This document shows positions 1 to 11,735 of a DNA stretch of 64,000 nt, piece by piece. Position 1 is the stretch's first letter, and the number at the start of each line of letters is the position of its first letter. The position numbers were made by a program, and so were the translations under genes. The DNA comes from Cladophialophora immunda (taxonomy: Eukaryota; Ascomycota; Eurotiomycetes; Chaetothyriales; Herpotrichiellaceae), in NCBI RefSeq assembly GCF_000835495.1, contig NW_015622546.1, forward strand, positions 2,172,883-2,236,882. Direction: 5' to 3'. The notes beneath the pieces were generated by a model. The model saw only the letters and a list, made by a program, of their open reading frames with translations. It was not told the DNA's origin and did not search any database.

Positions 1-93
1 TATTCTGGCTGCCATTATAACAAATATGGCCACCTCCGACATATCTCTGCATGAGGGTATTAAATGGCACCCTTGTTCATCCCGGACTCGAGT

Positions 94-3000
94 TCACGGG
101 TCATCCTCCTCGTCTTCGTCGTCCTCCAAGATATCATCTAACCGAGTCGGTCCATAGCACTCAGTCTCCTGCCTCTCCAATATAGAAGCAAAGGCTGCCG
201 CATAGTCCTTCTTATAATACTTTGTAAGTCTCTCTTGGGGATCCACAGCGAGCGGCAGGAGATCCACTTGGCCTTCAGGTGGTGTGATGGCTATTCCAGG
301 AATCTCAATCGCTCGTGGAATGATATAATTCTCCCCTTCAACCTCTCCATTCGCAAACTCAGACTGGATCCAGAACCAAGTATTAGGTTGGATGAGGGTG
401 AATAACTCATCTTCGGGGATTGGTGATCGGCTTGGAGGAGTGTTCCGGAACCTGGGCCTAATCTTTGACAGGCGTTTTTTGAAAGTCCGCTCCTCCCACA
501 ACCAAAGTTTCGATTCCAGCGCAGCTGTCTCGAGAAGGCCTCTTTTGTTGGCTTCGACGCACGGACAACAGGGACCGCAATTTGCGCCGACTGCCTTGTT
601 CCCACCCGGCGTTCTTATCACCCAGTCCGTGATTGGTCTCTGTCTCAGCTTCTTCAGCTGCGAGGCCTCACTCTCGCAGTTTGCCTTGACGACGTAGCCA
701 TCTAATTCATGAATGCTCTGACTGCGCCGTCTCTTCCTCCTGCAATCACACCATTTCCAATACTGTCCAAGGACGCTTTGGCGAAGATTGGCCCAGAGAA
801 ACTCGGTAATCCCTGCGTCGTCGGCTGAAGCTTCGGACCGTCGATCGACGAAAGCCAAGTAGATGAGAGGGAAGTCAAGGAGGTGAAGAAGACGGCTTTC
901 CCGTGCCCGACCGATGTGGTGCAGGTCGACGTCGCTCTCGAAGTCCTTGCCCCTTTCGACCCGACGCCTTGGGCTTCCGAACCATTTCACTGCCCGTTTT
1001 AAGTCTTGTCGGGTCTCGGCCAAATCAAGGGATGCTTTGAACTCCAACGCTGTCCCAGATATCTCTGCTTCAACTGCTCTGGTGTACAAATCTCTCGAAT
1101 GACGATAAGCGGCCCAGCTGTTCTGGATGATGGAGTTTGCAAACTCCTTGTCCGGATTCTCATCCTCGTATTCTTCCTTGAGTTTTCTGGCCTCCATCAC
1201 TTTTCCCTGCTCAATGAGACACATGATTAATTGTACATAGTCACGCCAGCTATCATACCTTTCAGTGCCGCCCAGGTTCTTGACGTCGTAGAGCTTCGAT
1301 GACTGTATGTTGTATCTGTACAAACCTTCGGCTTCCACGGTCCTCCCATGGCGTTGCAGTACTACCGCAAGCTCATACAGTGTGAAGAGCAGATACGCCC
1401 GGGTAGTGTCGTCTCCATGCTGGTGGTGCGATGGCAATTCAAGAAGTCGACACACGGCTCTTTCGGCATCATCGGCCATGTCTAGCATACATTGGCAATA
1501 CACAACTCGATAAGTCAAGCGGCAAACAGAGCCTCCGAGAAGTGGCTTAAGCTCGTACGCTCTTTCCAGTAGTCGTGTCCCAAAAAGAAGGGCTCCCTTG
1601 TACTTCTTCATGTTCATTAGATTTAGCATGTGCTTTTCGACCCAGGTCAGGAGCCTGCTGTCTTTGAAGCCCCATTGTTCTGCATGCGGTAGATCTCTCC
1701 AATATGACATGGCCATGCTAGCTTGCAGTTAGCCTCGACCACTGTACGAGAACGATCGATACGTTTGCCTCGGCAGGAGTCGACAGCGTTCCGGATTGTA
1801 CTTACTGCGAATGTTCCAAGGCGCTGATATCTGCACCAACGGCTGCCTTATACCTCGCCATCCAATGGTGTCTCTGCGCGAGGTCGCAGGGATCATCGTT
1901 AGTTTCGGAGGTAGCCAGCAGTTTGGTGAGAATCCGGCCAGCTTCGGGCCAGTTCCTCTGGGCGACGCTAAGGAACGCTTCTACATCCTCAATCTCGCGC
2001 AACATTTGTGTGCTGCTGGCGCCGCCTGGTAGGTGACGGCGAAGAACTCGCTTCGCCTCTCGAAGTTCAATCCTCGCTTGAGAGTATTCCGATATGCCTA
2101 TAAGAATTCTGGCCCGCACCTGACGAATCTGGACGTACTCACGGTCCAGTATTATATTATGACCCTGCTGAGATTGTAGGAGAGTGCACATGTTGAATGC
2201 ATGTGTGATGGTGACGCCGGCCAGGCCCTTCAAGACAACGTCGTCGATAAGGAAAATGGCGACATGCTTAAGGAACGTCATGAACTGCGCGCAGCAAAGG
2301 TCCTGAAGCTGCCCTGATCTGAAATTGCAAAGCGAGGTAATATGAGCGAGCATCCGCCAGAATTTCTCGGCATCAAAGATGGGGTCATCCTTCTTGAGCT
2401 CGTGTTCTGGTTTGGTTAGATAGTCACTGAGCACACAGATCCATGCGTGGACGAGACCTGTGAGCTCTTGCTTGTCCTCGATTTCTCGACGTTTGAGTTG
2501 TAGCCAACGTTGAACCTGAGGGTGAATATTGATGGTACTGATATCAGATCCCTGGTGTACCTCAACCAACCCACTTAGACGGAGCAAGTCGATTGCAGAG
2601 TGAAGTCGTCCTTGATTGTTCTGAAACATTGGCAACTTCTCAACAAGATCAACGGGAATCTCCACTCGATCGACGACTGAGCAGATGGTCAGCAACCGCC
2701 CCGCAGCTATATCATAGTCATTGAGGGCATCCCATAGAATAGACATTATATCCGGAAAGATCGGGCTGCAGCCTGGCCATGTAGGACTGTAGCCTTGCCT
2801 GGCCTTGTGTGCGCACAGTCGTTGAAAATGGCCGGGCGAAACCTGCAGCAGGCGCATGCAAGCACAGGAAAGCGCAAGGTGAAGTGGTGTGGTGTGCCAT
2901 GAGTTGTCTTGCCAGTGCCAGAAAGCGCGGAGACAGTCGACTGCATCGTTGCTGTTCGGCACTGAAGCTCTGAAATACTGCATGGCTTGTTCCTCGCTGA

Positions 3001-3751
3001 GTGCGCCAACATACAGGCATGTTGCTCGGCTGGCAAGCTTCAGCCCACATTCCACAGGTGGTCTGCTGTCATCGATGCCGCTCACTGTCGGGAGGACATA
3101 TGAGGAAGTAAAGAGCATGCGACAGCGGTCCGGAAGAAAGAGATGGGGTGCTTTCAGTTCGGCCTCCATGTCATCTTCCAGGTAGAACTGCAGATCCAAG
3201 ACGACAATGAGCGATTCATCCCGACGAGCTTCCAGCGTAGACCGAATCTTCAAGATCGTATGAGTCAAGGAGAGACCTTGAGGAAGATGGTCTCCGGTAA
3301 TGGTGGTGTACGCCGCTCGATAATCACGGATGAAACATTCGAAAGACCGACCATCTATCCACAGGACTTTGCAGCCCGTGCGGGTGGAAAACTCCAGAGC
3401 AGCTTCCGTAGCAATGCGACGCTTGCTGCTCAGTATTAGAGGTGTTCAACAGGTAGACAAACAGAGAATGGTGGTGGCATACCCACACCCCGAGGCACCC
3501 CAGAGCAAGATCTTTGTACTACAGACCCCATGGCAATTGTAGGTTTGATCGAGTGCTTTGATCACCAAGGCAACATCATGCGACTGGTCGATTGTCGGCG
3601 GACTATAGCCATCTTTTTGCGGTGGCTGTTGACCGGTGGGCAGAGAGCCGTGGTGAGAAGGTGACTTGCGATCCATGCATCGTTGCTCGAGCAAATCCAA
3701 CACCGGTGTACAGATTTCGTCTGGGAGGATTTCATCGAGGTGGACGAGGTC
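94..3751 (-). pseudogene. NB-ARC-TPR (NLR-like) protein, probably inactivated
   Basis: Exons read 1806-3445 and 94-1717, joined across an intron at 1718-1805 (GTAAGT donor, CTAG acceptor) that restores frame exactly. The first exon carries NB-ARC features: a hydrophobic Walker B-like strand (LIVVLDL, near 3195) and a following RCRMLFTSS segment (RNBS-B-like), then a winged-helix-like region. The second exon and the end of the first are helical repeats of TPR type, with an acidic C-terminus. Upstream in the same frame lies a P-loop-like stretch (LLWGASGCGYATTI, about 3465-3512), but the invariant Lys of GxxxxGK[ST] is Tyr. In-frame stops occur at 3446-3448 (TGA) and 3752-3754 (TAG). Frame conservation across both stops suggests decay, although very short introns cannot be excluded. 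Fungal NLRs of this type are linked to non-self recognition. The N-terminal effector domain and start are not resolved. Confidence 0.7.
1718..1805 (-). other. Intron in the NB-ARC-TPR gene
   Basis: The donor is GTAAGT on the minus strand at 1805 and the acceptor CTAG ends at 1718, with GCTAAC as branch-like sequence close to the acceptor. Joining CA to CATGGCC keeps the TPR reading frame across the junction. Confidence 0.75.
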
Positions 3752-3754
3752 CTA

Positions 3755-5022
3755 TCCGTGACCCATTTGCAAGGAGACTCGGATTCGGATGGAGGAGGAA
3801 AGCTTGATGGATGAGGGGCCAAAGTGCCGAGCGACGAAAGACCTCAGAGAGGCACCGTACGAGGTACTTTTAACGTGATGCCTGCGCCCAAAGGGCCCAC
3901 GCAGTCCCCGGACCTTGTAAGCCACCAAGGCCACCCTGCATTATTCCGCCCAGCTTCCAGCCATCACCTTTCGATCCAAGGACCATGATTTCCGCATGAT
4001 CCTATGCTTGGCCTGGGGCCTGATGGTGCTGCAAACATGCAATGGCAATTTCCGCACTCGGAACTCCTCTGGAGATGCCCTTCATACGAGTACAGCCGTT
4101 GCTACCTGTCATGTGCCAGCACAACCTGGCGACCCGTGGCCAGCGACTCCTTTGACTTGAGCAAAGGCTACTGCCATCGAACAACATCCTCTTCCGCCTG
4201 ACGGTCGTTCGTCTCGTCTACGTCACTCCGATGCACGCTTCCTCCCCGGAGGTGCTATCCTCTCTTATCCTGGGCAGGCGTGTGAATCCTCGTCCCAATT
4301 CTTCCCAAGCGTGCGGCTGAAAAGAGATGATACTCCACCTGTCCACGCACCTCCTTCGGTCCGTCTGGGGGTCAACCTTCGCCAATGGTTTCAGCGTGGG
4401 GTGTTCGGCTGGTGCTCGCCTGCAGTGGCGGATGCAGACCGTGGCAATATCCAGCCAGTCTTGGGCGAAGGCGATCCAAACCGGTGAGCAGCTGCGACGA
4501 AACATGTGACGAGGGGAAAGGTGCTCGACGGCGCTGCCTGCAGAGTGTGTCCAAAACTGATTGGGTGAACACCAAAACCTGTCTAGAGATGACGAGGAAA
4601 AGCCACTCGACGAGGAATTCGGGATCCAATAAGAACAGGGGTCGGTCTTGGGTAGTGAAGAGCAGGAAGAGGCCTTTTGTCACACCCCTGTCCTGATCAG
4701 CCTTCGCTACACGCCAGCACCCTCTGTAGGGTCCATCGCCTTTCAGTCCTTGGCCGGCCACATGGTCCCTCGTCTGATCCATCGTATAGCTCAAGCATGC
4801 AGATGCAGGGCTGGATGCACACACTTTGATCGTTCTGCGCACGCCGAGTCGGCCAGGTCCAATGACCAAGGACGGTGTCCAATTGTGTTGTAAGTCGTGT
4901 CGAAAGACCTCTCTTTGGTAAAAAGCAGTTATAATCAAGCAATTCCTCTGTGTCCTGGAATAACATCCTCGATCTTTTCGTCCCCGTCCAACCTCTTGGT
5001 TTATGGCATTCACCATCGCTCC
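3755..5022. other. Region between the NLR remnant and the Ser/Pro-rich gene
   Basis: The reading frame of the NLR remnant stays open from 3755 to about 3938, but its protein-like quality is poor. Beyond that I see no gene I can support. It should contain the promoter of the gene starting at 5023 and, if the NLR was once complete, its missing N-terminal domain. A 220-codon minus-strand ORF at 4372-5034 is arginine-rich and lacks recognisable motifs. Confidence 0.4.
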
Positions 5023-5673
5023 ATGGCGCCTCATCCTCTCGAAATGAGCCCCAAGCTCACGACAGCACCCACACCAGCGGCTCCCTCACCCCGACCTGAA
5101 ATGAAACCTCGCAGTGCAAGCGACGACTCACACTATGCGATCACACCGTCAAGAACGTTGTCTCCCACCAGCACCCTCTCGCCCTTGTCGACGGGGTCTT
5201 CGCCACCGCCAACGAGAGGCCACCGCACTTCTTTCTCCTTCCCGTTCCCCAGATCCCGGTCCAAGTCCCCCCGCCCGCCCGCGATAGACCTGCACATTCC
5301 GCCCTCGACCTCGACCACCCCGGCGGTCCAGCACACCGCGACGTCGCCAACTCAGAGCCCTTCTTCGCACGCCCCCCACGCACGGACGACACCGCGGCAC
5401 ATTTCCGACGGCACCGTCTCCCCGTCGTTGTTGGCGATGGCGACGACGACGACGAGCAGCCCTCCAGGGTCTCCGCCGGGCTCCGACCTGCAGAAACGGG
5501 ACAGCTGGCTCCAGAAGAAGGCGCGGCACAGCGGCAGCTCGCCCGGCGGGTATGGCCGGCACGGCGACGACTGGCTCTTCGGCGGCATCAGCCTCACCCA
5601 GACGGCCAAGGAGATTGTGCACCGCGGCCGGAGGAGGAAAGAGGAGGACGGCGACGCGGCCGGGAATCGTTGA
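5023..5673 (+). CDS. Ser/Pro/Thr-rich hypothetical protein
   Basis: This is an intronless ORF of 216 aa, starting at MAPHPLEM. An upstream in-frame start at 4897 would only add sequence with no coding character. The first 170 residues are low complexity, rich in Ser, Pro and Thr, with repeated SP and TP dipeptides that would suit proline-directed phosphorylation. The C-terminal 45 residues are different: a basic and aromatic segment (DDWLFGGISLTQTAKEIV followed by Arg/Lys-rich sequence) that looks like a short folded or binding motif. No known domain is recognised. It is convergent with the sphingomyelinase gene downstream. No function is proposed. Confidence 0.6.
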   Translation: MAPHPLEMSPKLTTAPTPAAPSPRPEMKPRSASDDSHYAITPSRTLSPTSTLSPLSTGSSPPPTRGHRTSFSFPFPRSRSKSPRPPAIDLHIPPSTSTTPAVQHTATSPTQSPSSHAPHARTTPRHISDGTVSPSLLAMATTTTSSPPGSPPGSDLQKRDSWLQKKARHSGSSPGGYGRHGDDWLFGGISLTQTAKEIVHRGRRRKEEDGDAAGNR

Positions 5674-6206
5674 CCCCCTCCTCCCTCCCTGTCACGCCAA
5701 CAACACGGATCTTGGACGAGCATCCTTTTGTCATGACTGAATGAGCGACCCGACCTAGCAACCTGACTTACCATCCTCAACCAACCATACTAACCAATGG
5801 CTTGGTTATTGGAACCCGAGCAAGGCGCCCCTGGAGTTTGTTTGTGCTTGTTACCTTTTTGGAGCCCCGTGGCCGACGCATTGGATGGGAAGACGGTCAT
5901 TGGGGCTTTGAGCAGGGGGAATCTGCTGGGGATATTTTTCATTCTTCTATTCTCCGGCGAAATGGCCAGTCATGTCACAGTGGTGGTAGTGAAATTCCTA
6001 TACAGTCTTTGGCAAGAGCCGACATTACCATCCTGCTGGAAGATTCCCAGGATGTTTGTCAACCAGCTTTTTCTTCTCATATAGCCAACGATCTACAGTA
6101 CCATTGACGCCCTTTCCGTGGTCCACTGTCTCACCGTTTCCAAGAACCTTTTGTACCTGTTCTGCTATTCCTCCCCCCTCCCCCCCCTCTCTCTCCGCGC
6201 GCAGGC
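5674..6206. other. Convergent intergenic region
   Basis: This stretch lies between two converging genes and should hold both 3' UTRs. It includes a C-rich run near 6170-6192. No gene is seen. Confidence 0.6.
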
Positions 6207-8594
6207 TCACCTCACATTATAGTCCCTCTGGCGCTGGGACCGCGCGTCCCCGCCGTATCGCTCCTTGCAGTAATGCCCCAGGTACCCGCTGCCGGCGCGC
6301 AGGAAGCACACCTTCTGCGCCGGGTTGTCCACGCCGCCGCTCATGCGGCGGTCCGGGTGGGAGCTTGATTTGGACTCGTGGCGCTCGTAGAGCTGGAGGA
6401 GCGGCGACGGCGACGGCGAGCTGTCCTTGTCCCTGTCCCCGTCGTCGTCGTGACTAGGCGAGGAGTCGTTGAGCATTTTCTCCGTCACCAGATGCCAGAA
6501 GGTCGCGTTCAGAGGGGCCGCGGCGGGCCAGGAGATGCCGTGCCCGTGAGAGGCGGCGGCCGTGCTCTCGGCCTCGTCGTCGCGCGCTCTCTCGTCCCCG
6601 ACCGCGACCCCCGCGTCCGGATCCGGGTCGACCGAGTAGACGTGCCGCGTGTCGTACTCGAATTCCCAGACCGGCTTCGTCCAGCGCAGGCTGTTGGACA
6701 TGTTGGCAAAGTACGTCTGCGCGCCCATGACGGAGAAGGTCCCCGCGTCGACCTGGTAGACGCGGTACCCTGAGTTGAGGCCCGTGAGGGGTGTGATCGA
6801 CGGGCCGATGTGTCCTATCTGTAATGGCCTGGTGATGTCGATCTGTGTCGTGTCGCGCAACGTCTTCAAGTCTTTGGAGTCAGAAACAGCGACGAGCGAG
6901 GAAGGCAGGTAGTCGTAGAAGATCTGGACTTGGTCTTGGTGAGTATGCCTAGACGAGGAGTGCTTGTTAGTCCGAAGTGGTTTTTTCTCCAATATACAAC
7001 ATCATTCGGATTCCTGGTTCCACACTCACCCAAAGAAAATGGCTGCAATGGTCGCCGGCGAGAAGCGGCGCACGATCGAGTAGAATAGAGCGGTCGGGTT
7101 CGGCATGCCGGCCGAGCCATCGTATCCCGAGAGGACGTGGGCGATGATCCACGCCCGCTGGCCGCGCTTTTCGCACGCCGACAGTTCGTCCGCCACCCAC
7201 TTGAGGATCCCGCTCGGGTCCGGGTTCGTCACGTTCCAGTAGTTGAAGATGTTCTCCTTGTACCAGAAGTCGGAGTTGATCGAGATGATCCGCAGCCCGT
7301 GGGCGGTGGTGGTCGCGTAGGCGCCAAAATGGGTGCGTGCGAACTCCGACTCTGTGTCGTTCAGCCACGCATGGCCGGACCACAGCGAGGACAGGAGATC
7401 GTAGTTCCACTGCAGGGTGTTGCTGCTCCGGTTGGCGGGGTCAGGGTTCATGCTGTGAGGGGTGTTGAAGCCGACGGGGAGGGTGTCATGATTCCCCAGA
7501 GCAGAGTAGACCGGGATCTTGTCTCCAAGCAGGCGCTTGAAGATCTTGAAGGTGACCTCTTCCTCGTAGGATACGTAGTCACGGGAGAGCATGTCGTCCG
7601 GGTCGTGCGAGACGATATCACCGGTAAATATGCTGAACGCAAGCTCGTCCATGTCCAAAAAGTTGGGCATCTCGATGAGCGCTGACAGGGCCAGATCCGC
7701 GGGCGAGTCGCAGAGAAACGACCCAAATCTTGATGCAGGAACAGAGGCGTTGTGTGAATCCGTGGCCAGTTCCCGGTTGACCGAGTATGGCCTGCAACAC
7801 ATGTAGACCGAACAATTGCTTTCGGACCCAATGTCATAGCGAGGGTCCAGGTGCCAGTCAGAGAGATGGAGCACGTTGAACGTGTGGCCGGAAGGTTCGG
7901 GGGCGACGTTGGCTGAATCCGGCTTCGGGTCAAAGTAGAAGTCTTCATCGATCAAGACCGGCGGCTGGACTTCACAGAACTCATAGTTGATGGAGCACCA
8001 ATGCTGCATGTCGCCCGTGGCCAGGCTCATCTTGGAAAAGAGCTGCGCCATATAGGCACCGTACCCAGCCCCGCCGTTGAAATGCGACTCGCACGACGCC
8101 GCCCGGAGTGTGGACTTGAACTCGGGGACAGCGTTGCAGGCTCTGATGAGCACATTTGTGAAGACGGCTACTGACTGACTGATGGCTGCAACGTGGAGCA
8201 CTTGGCCTGCGGCAATGCATTTTGAGCAGTTGTCCGGGTAATAGGGAGTGTCCAGTATGGAGAGCAGCTCGTTCACGATCGACTCCTCAATCGCCGACTC
8301 GCCCAGAGGAGTGATGGGCTCTGGCAACGGCGTCTTCTTGTCGTACGCAGGGACGGGGCCCGAACCGTTGTAGTAGAGCTTGATGAGATCCCTGCCGATG
8401 GTATTGGTGAGCTCGGGGTTCAAGGCTTCAGGAGAGCCAGCGAGGGGCGCTTGAGCCGAAGCATGGGAGGTTGCAAAGGCCGCTGTGACGAGGGAGGTAT
8501 GCTTGAGGATGGCCCAGTAGCCCCAAAGAGCGCCGAAGAAGGAGAAGAGCATGAAGAGGGTGGAGGGTAAGCCGGCAGCCAGTCTCGCCGACAT
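6207..8594 (-). CDS. Secreted acid sphingomyelinase-type phosphodiesterase
   Basis: Exons are 7030-8594 and 6207-6948; the intron 6949-7029 has a GTGAGT donor and CTAG acceptor. The product is 768 aa. It has an N-terminal hydrophobic signal or anchor segment (about residues 12-34), then a saposin B-like domain with paired cysteines (CSKC and later single Cys, about 95-200), then a calcineurin-like metallophosphoesterase domain. Metal ligands are visible: SDWHLDP, TGDIVSHD, LGNHDTLP, and FGHTH, which is split by the intron and restored on splicing. Family members cleave sphingomyelin-type phosphodiester lipids to ceramide and a phospho-headgroup outside the cell or in the vacuole, with Zn2+. 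The C-terminal region is Asp/Ser-rich and more variable. The order of the ligands and the saposin domain make the family call firm; the substrate in fungi is inferred. Confidence 0.9.
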
Positions 8595-10175
8595 GTGCAG
8601 GGTTGGTAGAGAACTTGTCTCTGTTAATGTGATGGTTGTCTACCGGGATGTCCAGCGACGGGCCACCCGATGAAGCCACTCATGCGTATCGACAGACGGA
8701 GGCTGTGATGAGTTGCGATGCGGCTGGAAACGCAGGGTTCATACTTTCGACGAAGACGCTGGGTTGGTGGACGTTGAGATGTGACGAATGATGAACACGA
8801 CTCGGATGAAGTCATGGCGGAATCCCATCTCCGACGCCGGCCATTCGCCGCCTCCACAAGACAGACATGTAGGTCGAGGCTGAACCTCCCACACCTCTGA
8901 ATGCCAATACAGCAAGTCTTTCTCCATGGATCCGAAAAGTGTGGCCTGTTGGCATTGTAACGTCGACGGTGTTGATTGACGGCTACCCACGAACGTGGTC
9001 CTCCTCGACAATGTCACCCACCGCAACTAATTCCTGACGAGGCTCGCACGCAGATGACAATGGGAATAAGCCGGCATCGTCCATTCTGGATCCCGGTGCG
9101 TAGTGGTTGGTGATTGACTGGGGGCCTGGCAAAAGAGAGGAGTTGTCAGCGTCAGCTTCAATGCTGACTCCGACTCCCACGACGTCACGGTCGAGTTTTA
9201 TTGTAGGGATCAGCTCACGAGCGGGACTGCCCACGGCTGACGACCAAGAGAAACAACGATAGATGCAGCATCGAGATCATATATGCTCGTTCACATGTCG
9301 CGTGCAGGGACAAGACGCAGACCGGCCACATTGTCAGGCGTAGAGTATTCGCTAGTATTCGCATGGCTCGCGGCTGCGTTGACTGGGGACAGTATGTAGG
9401 GGGTATGTATATGTAGATTTTATGTACAACGGATTCCAATTTCCAACACCCCATTTCCATCCCGTAAATATCCCTGGAGCATTTCCATAAAACATCGCAT
9501 CGCGTAACGTAACAGCAAAGCAAAAGCATGAATCTTTTTGGTAGACTTTTTGCCGCCGCCCACCTTGAACTGGCCTGACTGCCCGTGGGCGAAATATGGC
9601 CAAAGACAGACGAAACACAGACAGACAAACAGATAGACAGATAGCCTCTCCTCCCTCCATTTACCTCTTCCGCGATTGTCCGCCCTTTTCTATCGTGGCC
9701 TATTGGTAGGCCAGGGGCCAGAGCAAAGCCGTGTGGGCGCGGATTCCTAGTCCCAATCCCGAGAAAAATCAAAGACGAAACAAGAACAATATCGCTCACA
9801 ATAGCCGACCCAGATACTCGTGTATAGTTTGAAGTCGCGCGTGGGGGGAGGGGGTGCCCAAGTAAAGATCCCCTCCCCAGTCGCGGCGGTGAAAGGAAAA
9901 CCAAATATGCCGCCCCAAGATGCTCGTTAGTATCGGAAGCACACACATGCTGCTGGAGTCCGAAAACATCGCCGGGAGGAACGATGGGTTGAGGACGCTC
10001 CCGGTCTCCGGTCAGAGGGGTTTTGTTGATATCAAACCCCCCGAATGTTGTTTCCTGTATTGAGAGTTGGTGTAGGTCTCCTTCTGAACTACACCTCTCT
10101 TCGTGTCCTTTTTTCCCTTTGCGGTTCCATTACTTTTTGTTCCGTTTTTTGGAGGCCCGGCGCCGTCTCATAAGC
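8595..10175. other. Upstream region of the sphingomyelinase gene
   Basis: These 1.6 kb hold the promoter and 5' leader of the phosphodiesterase gene and the 3' end of the next minus-strand gene. A 243-codon minus-strand ORF at 9215-9946 shows no domain and no protein-like composition, so I do not call it. Confidence 0.5.
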
Positions 10176-11735
10176 TCAATGTCCAAAGCTCCCGATCCAG
10201 CTGCCACTGGGCCGCACAATGTCGATGGGGACGCTCCCCACCTGGAGCGTGGGGACGATCCCCAGTCCCTTTTCACCGGCTTCCGCGGAATCTCGGCCGA
10301 TCTTCTCGCTGATCTCGTCCTCGACCTCGAGATCAAACGCTTCGGCCGGCTGACCCTCCCTCAACGCCGGACTCGCGAGCTCTTCGTCGAGCTCAAAAAA
10401 CCCGACGCCGCTGCCTCCGTCAACCGCGCCGACCAGGCCGCCGGAAAACCCAGACTCGTCTGGTGATGAGATCAAGCGCGGGGATTGCAAGGGCGACGGC
10501 GACGGCGAGCTTCCATTGAGGGCCGGGGACGGAGATGGGCTCGGGTTTGGACTCGCCAGCGGCGAAGGGATGGGCGAGATGAAGCGGCCTCCTCTCCCCC
10601 TTCCTCGACGCCTCTCCTTTTCACCCAGTAGTCCGGGACTTCCCTTGTCCTGCTCACCGTTAGCTTCACTGCTAACCCCAAGACCCCGCTGTTGAGCGTC
10701 TCCATTCCCATCCTTCTCGGGCTCCAACTCCGGACTCGGGCCTTCTTCGTAACTGCTACTCGGGTCGACGACTTTGAGGTCCGCCAGCTGGAACATCACG
10801 TGCTTCCGCCTCCTTCCTCCGCCACTGGCAGTCCTTAATGCACTGGGGAGGCTTGCACTCGGCAGAATGGACGTCGATTGGGCGCGCTTCGTCGCGAGAA
10901 CGGTTGGGGAGACCGGTTGTGGCGGTAGCGATTGGGACGAGCGTGCTTGCTGTTTCAACTGTTGCTCCGCGCGGTCCTTGGACTCGGCGTCCAGCTGCAG
11001 TCTTTTCGCTTCCTCTTCCGCAGCAGTCATAGGCTGCGGACTCCGCACGATCGGAGTGCGATCGCTTGACTCCAACAGGGGCAGGTACATGGGCGTGAAG
11101 ACACCAGCAAAGGGGTCGGATTGGTCTTTCGCAGGTGTAGGAGTGGACGCGGGTTCAAGGTCCCTCTTTAACTGTGCGGGCGGCGGTGTTGTCGGCCGTG
11201 CCGCTGCACTTGTGGGAGAACGGGACCTTGCCCGAGTTAAGAGCGTGGGCGTGGGCGGCGTCCCCAGGTTATGCAAAGGTGGCGTGGTTTCGCCCGCAAT
11301 GTTCAACTTTTCCAAGGACAGCGTCGGGCCACTGAGCGGTGCCGGTCTTCTGACGATCTTGTCACCCACCACCCCATCTCTTCTGGCCTTGTAGCCAGGC
11401 CAGCCATTCACAGAACCATTTTGCGTCGAGGCCAGCAGATTCAAGGCAGACGTCGCCGCCGAAGGGGTCGATGAAGCCTTGGTGGGCGTACCCTCGGAAG
11501 CACTGTTGGCACCCGCGCGCGACCTCTTCTTGTTAATCCACAGCTGCTTCTCAAACTCGCGAAACTCGCGGTCCTTTGCCGCCTTGAACCTGGCGACCTC
11601 CTCGTCCAACTGCCTCCTCTTCTGGTCGAGAGCATCGAGGATTTCCGAATCAGAGTCGCTTGTGTTGTCGGGCGAAGGGAGGGCGTTGGGCGGAATGCTT
11701 TTGATGCACTTTAGCTGCGCCGAATTTCTGTACAT
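10176..11735 (-). CDS. Disordered hypothetical protein with N-terminal coiled coil
   Basis: This intronless ORF gives 519 aa from MYRNSAQL. The open frame extends 31 codons further upstream, but that part reads as leader sequence. Residues 10-60 contain an acidic Asp/Ser run followed by a charged heptad-like helix (residues such as LDEEVARFKAAKDREFREFE) suggesting a coiled coil. The rest is Ser/Pro/Thr-rich and probably disordered, with a second charged helix near the middle (EEEAKRLQLDAESKDRAEQQ), an RRRKHVMFQLADLKVV segment, and a repeated NPSPSPSP-type tract near the C-terminus. The VMF/LADLKVV segment looks like the most conserved kind of sequence here. No enzyme domain is seen. A scaffold or cytoskeletal/signalling adaptor would fit, but function is unknown. 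Confidence 0.65.
   Translation of the reverse strand: MYRNSAQLKCIKSIPPNALPSPDNTSDSDSEILDALDQKRRQLDEEVARFKAAKDREFREFEKQLWINKKRSRAGANSASEGTPTKASSTPSAATSALNLLASTQNGSVNGWPGYKARRDGVVGDKIVRRPAPLSGPTLSLEKLNIAGETTPPLHNLGTPPTPTLLTRARSRSPTSAAARPTTPPPAQLKRDLEPASTPTPAKDQSDPFAGVFTPMYLPLLESSDRTPIVRSPQPMTAAEEEAKRLQLDAESKDRAEQQLKQQARSSQSLPPQPVSPTVLATKRAQSTSILPSASLPSALRTASGGGRRRKHVMFQLADLKVVDPSSSYEEGPSPELEPEKDGNGDAQQRGLGVSSEANGEQDKGSPGLLGEKERRRGRGRGGRFISPIPSPLASPNPSPSPSPALNGSSPSPSPLQSPRLISSPDESGFSGGLVGAVDGGSGVGFFELDEELASPALREGQPAEAFDLEVEDEISEKIGRDSAEAGEKGLGIVPTLQVGSVPIDIVRPSGSWIGSFGH

Noticed and set aside
4372..5034. 220-codon minus-strand ORF that might be the N-terminal domain of the NLR
   Set aside because: Arg-rich, no known NLR effector domain seen, and no splice link to the NB-ARC exon found.
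9215..9946. 243-codon minus-strand ORF upstream of the sphingomyelinase gene
   Set aside because: No domain, uneven composition, and it overlaps probable promoter sequence; likely chance.
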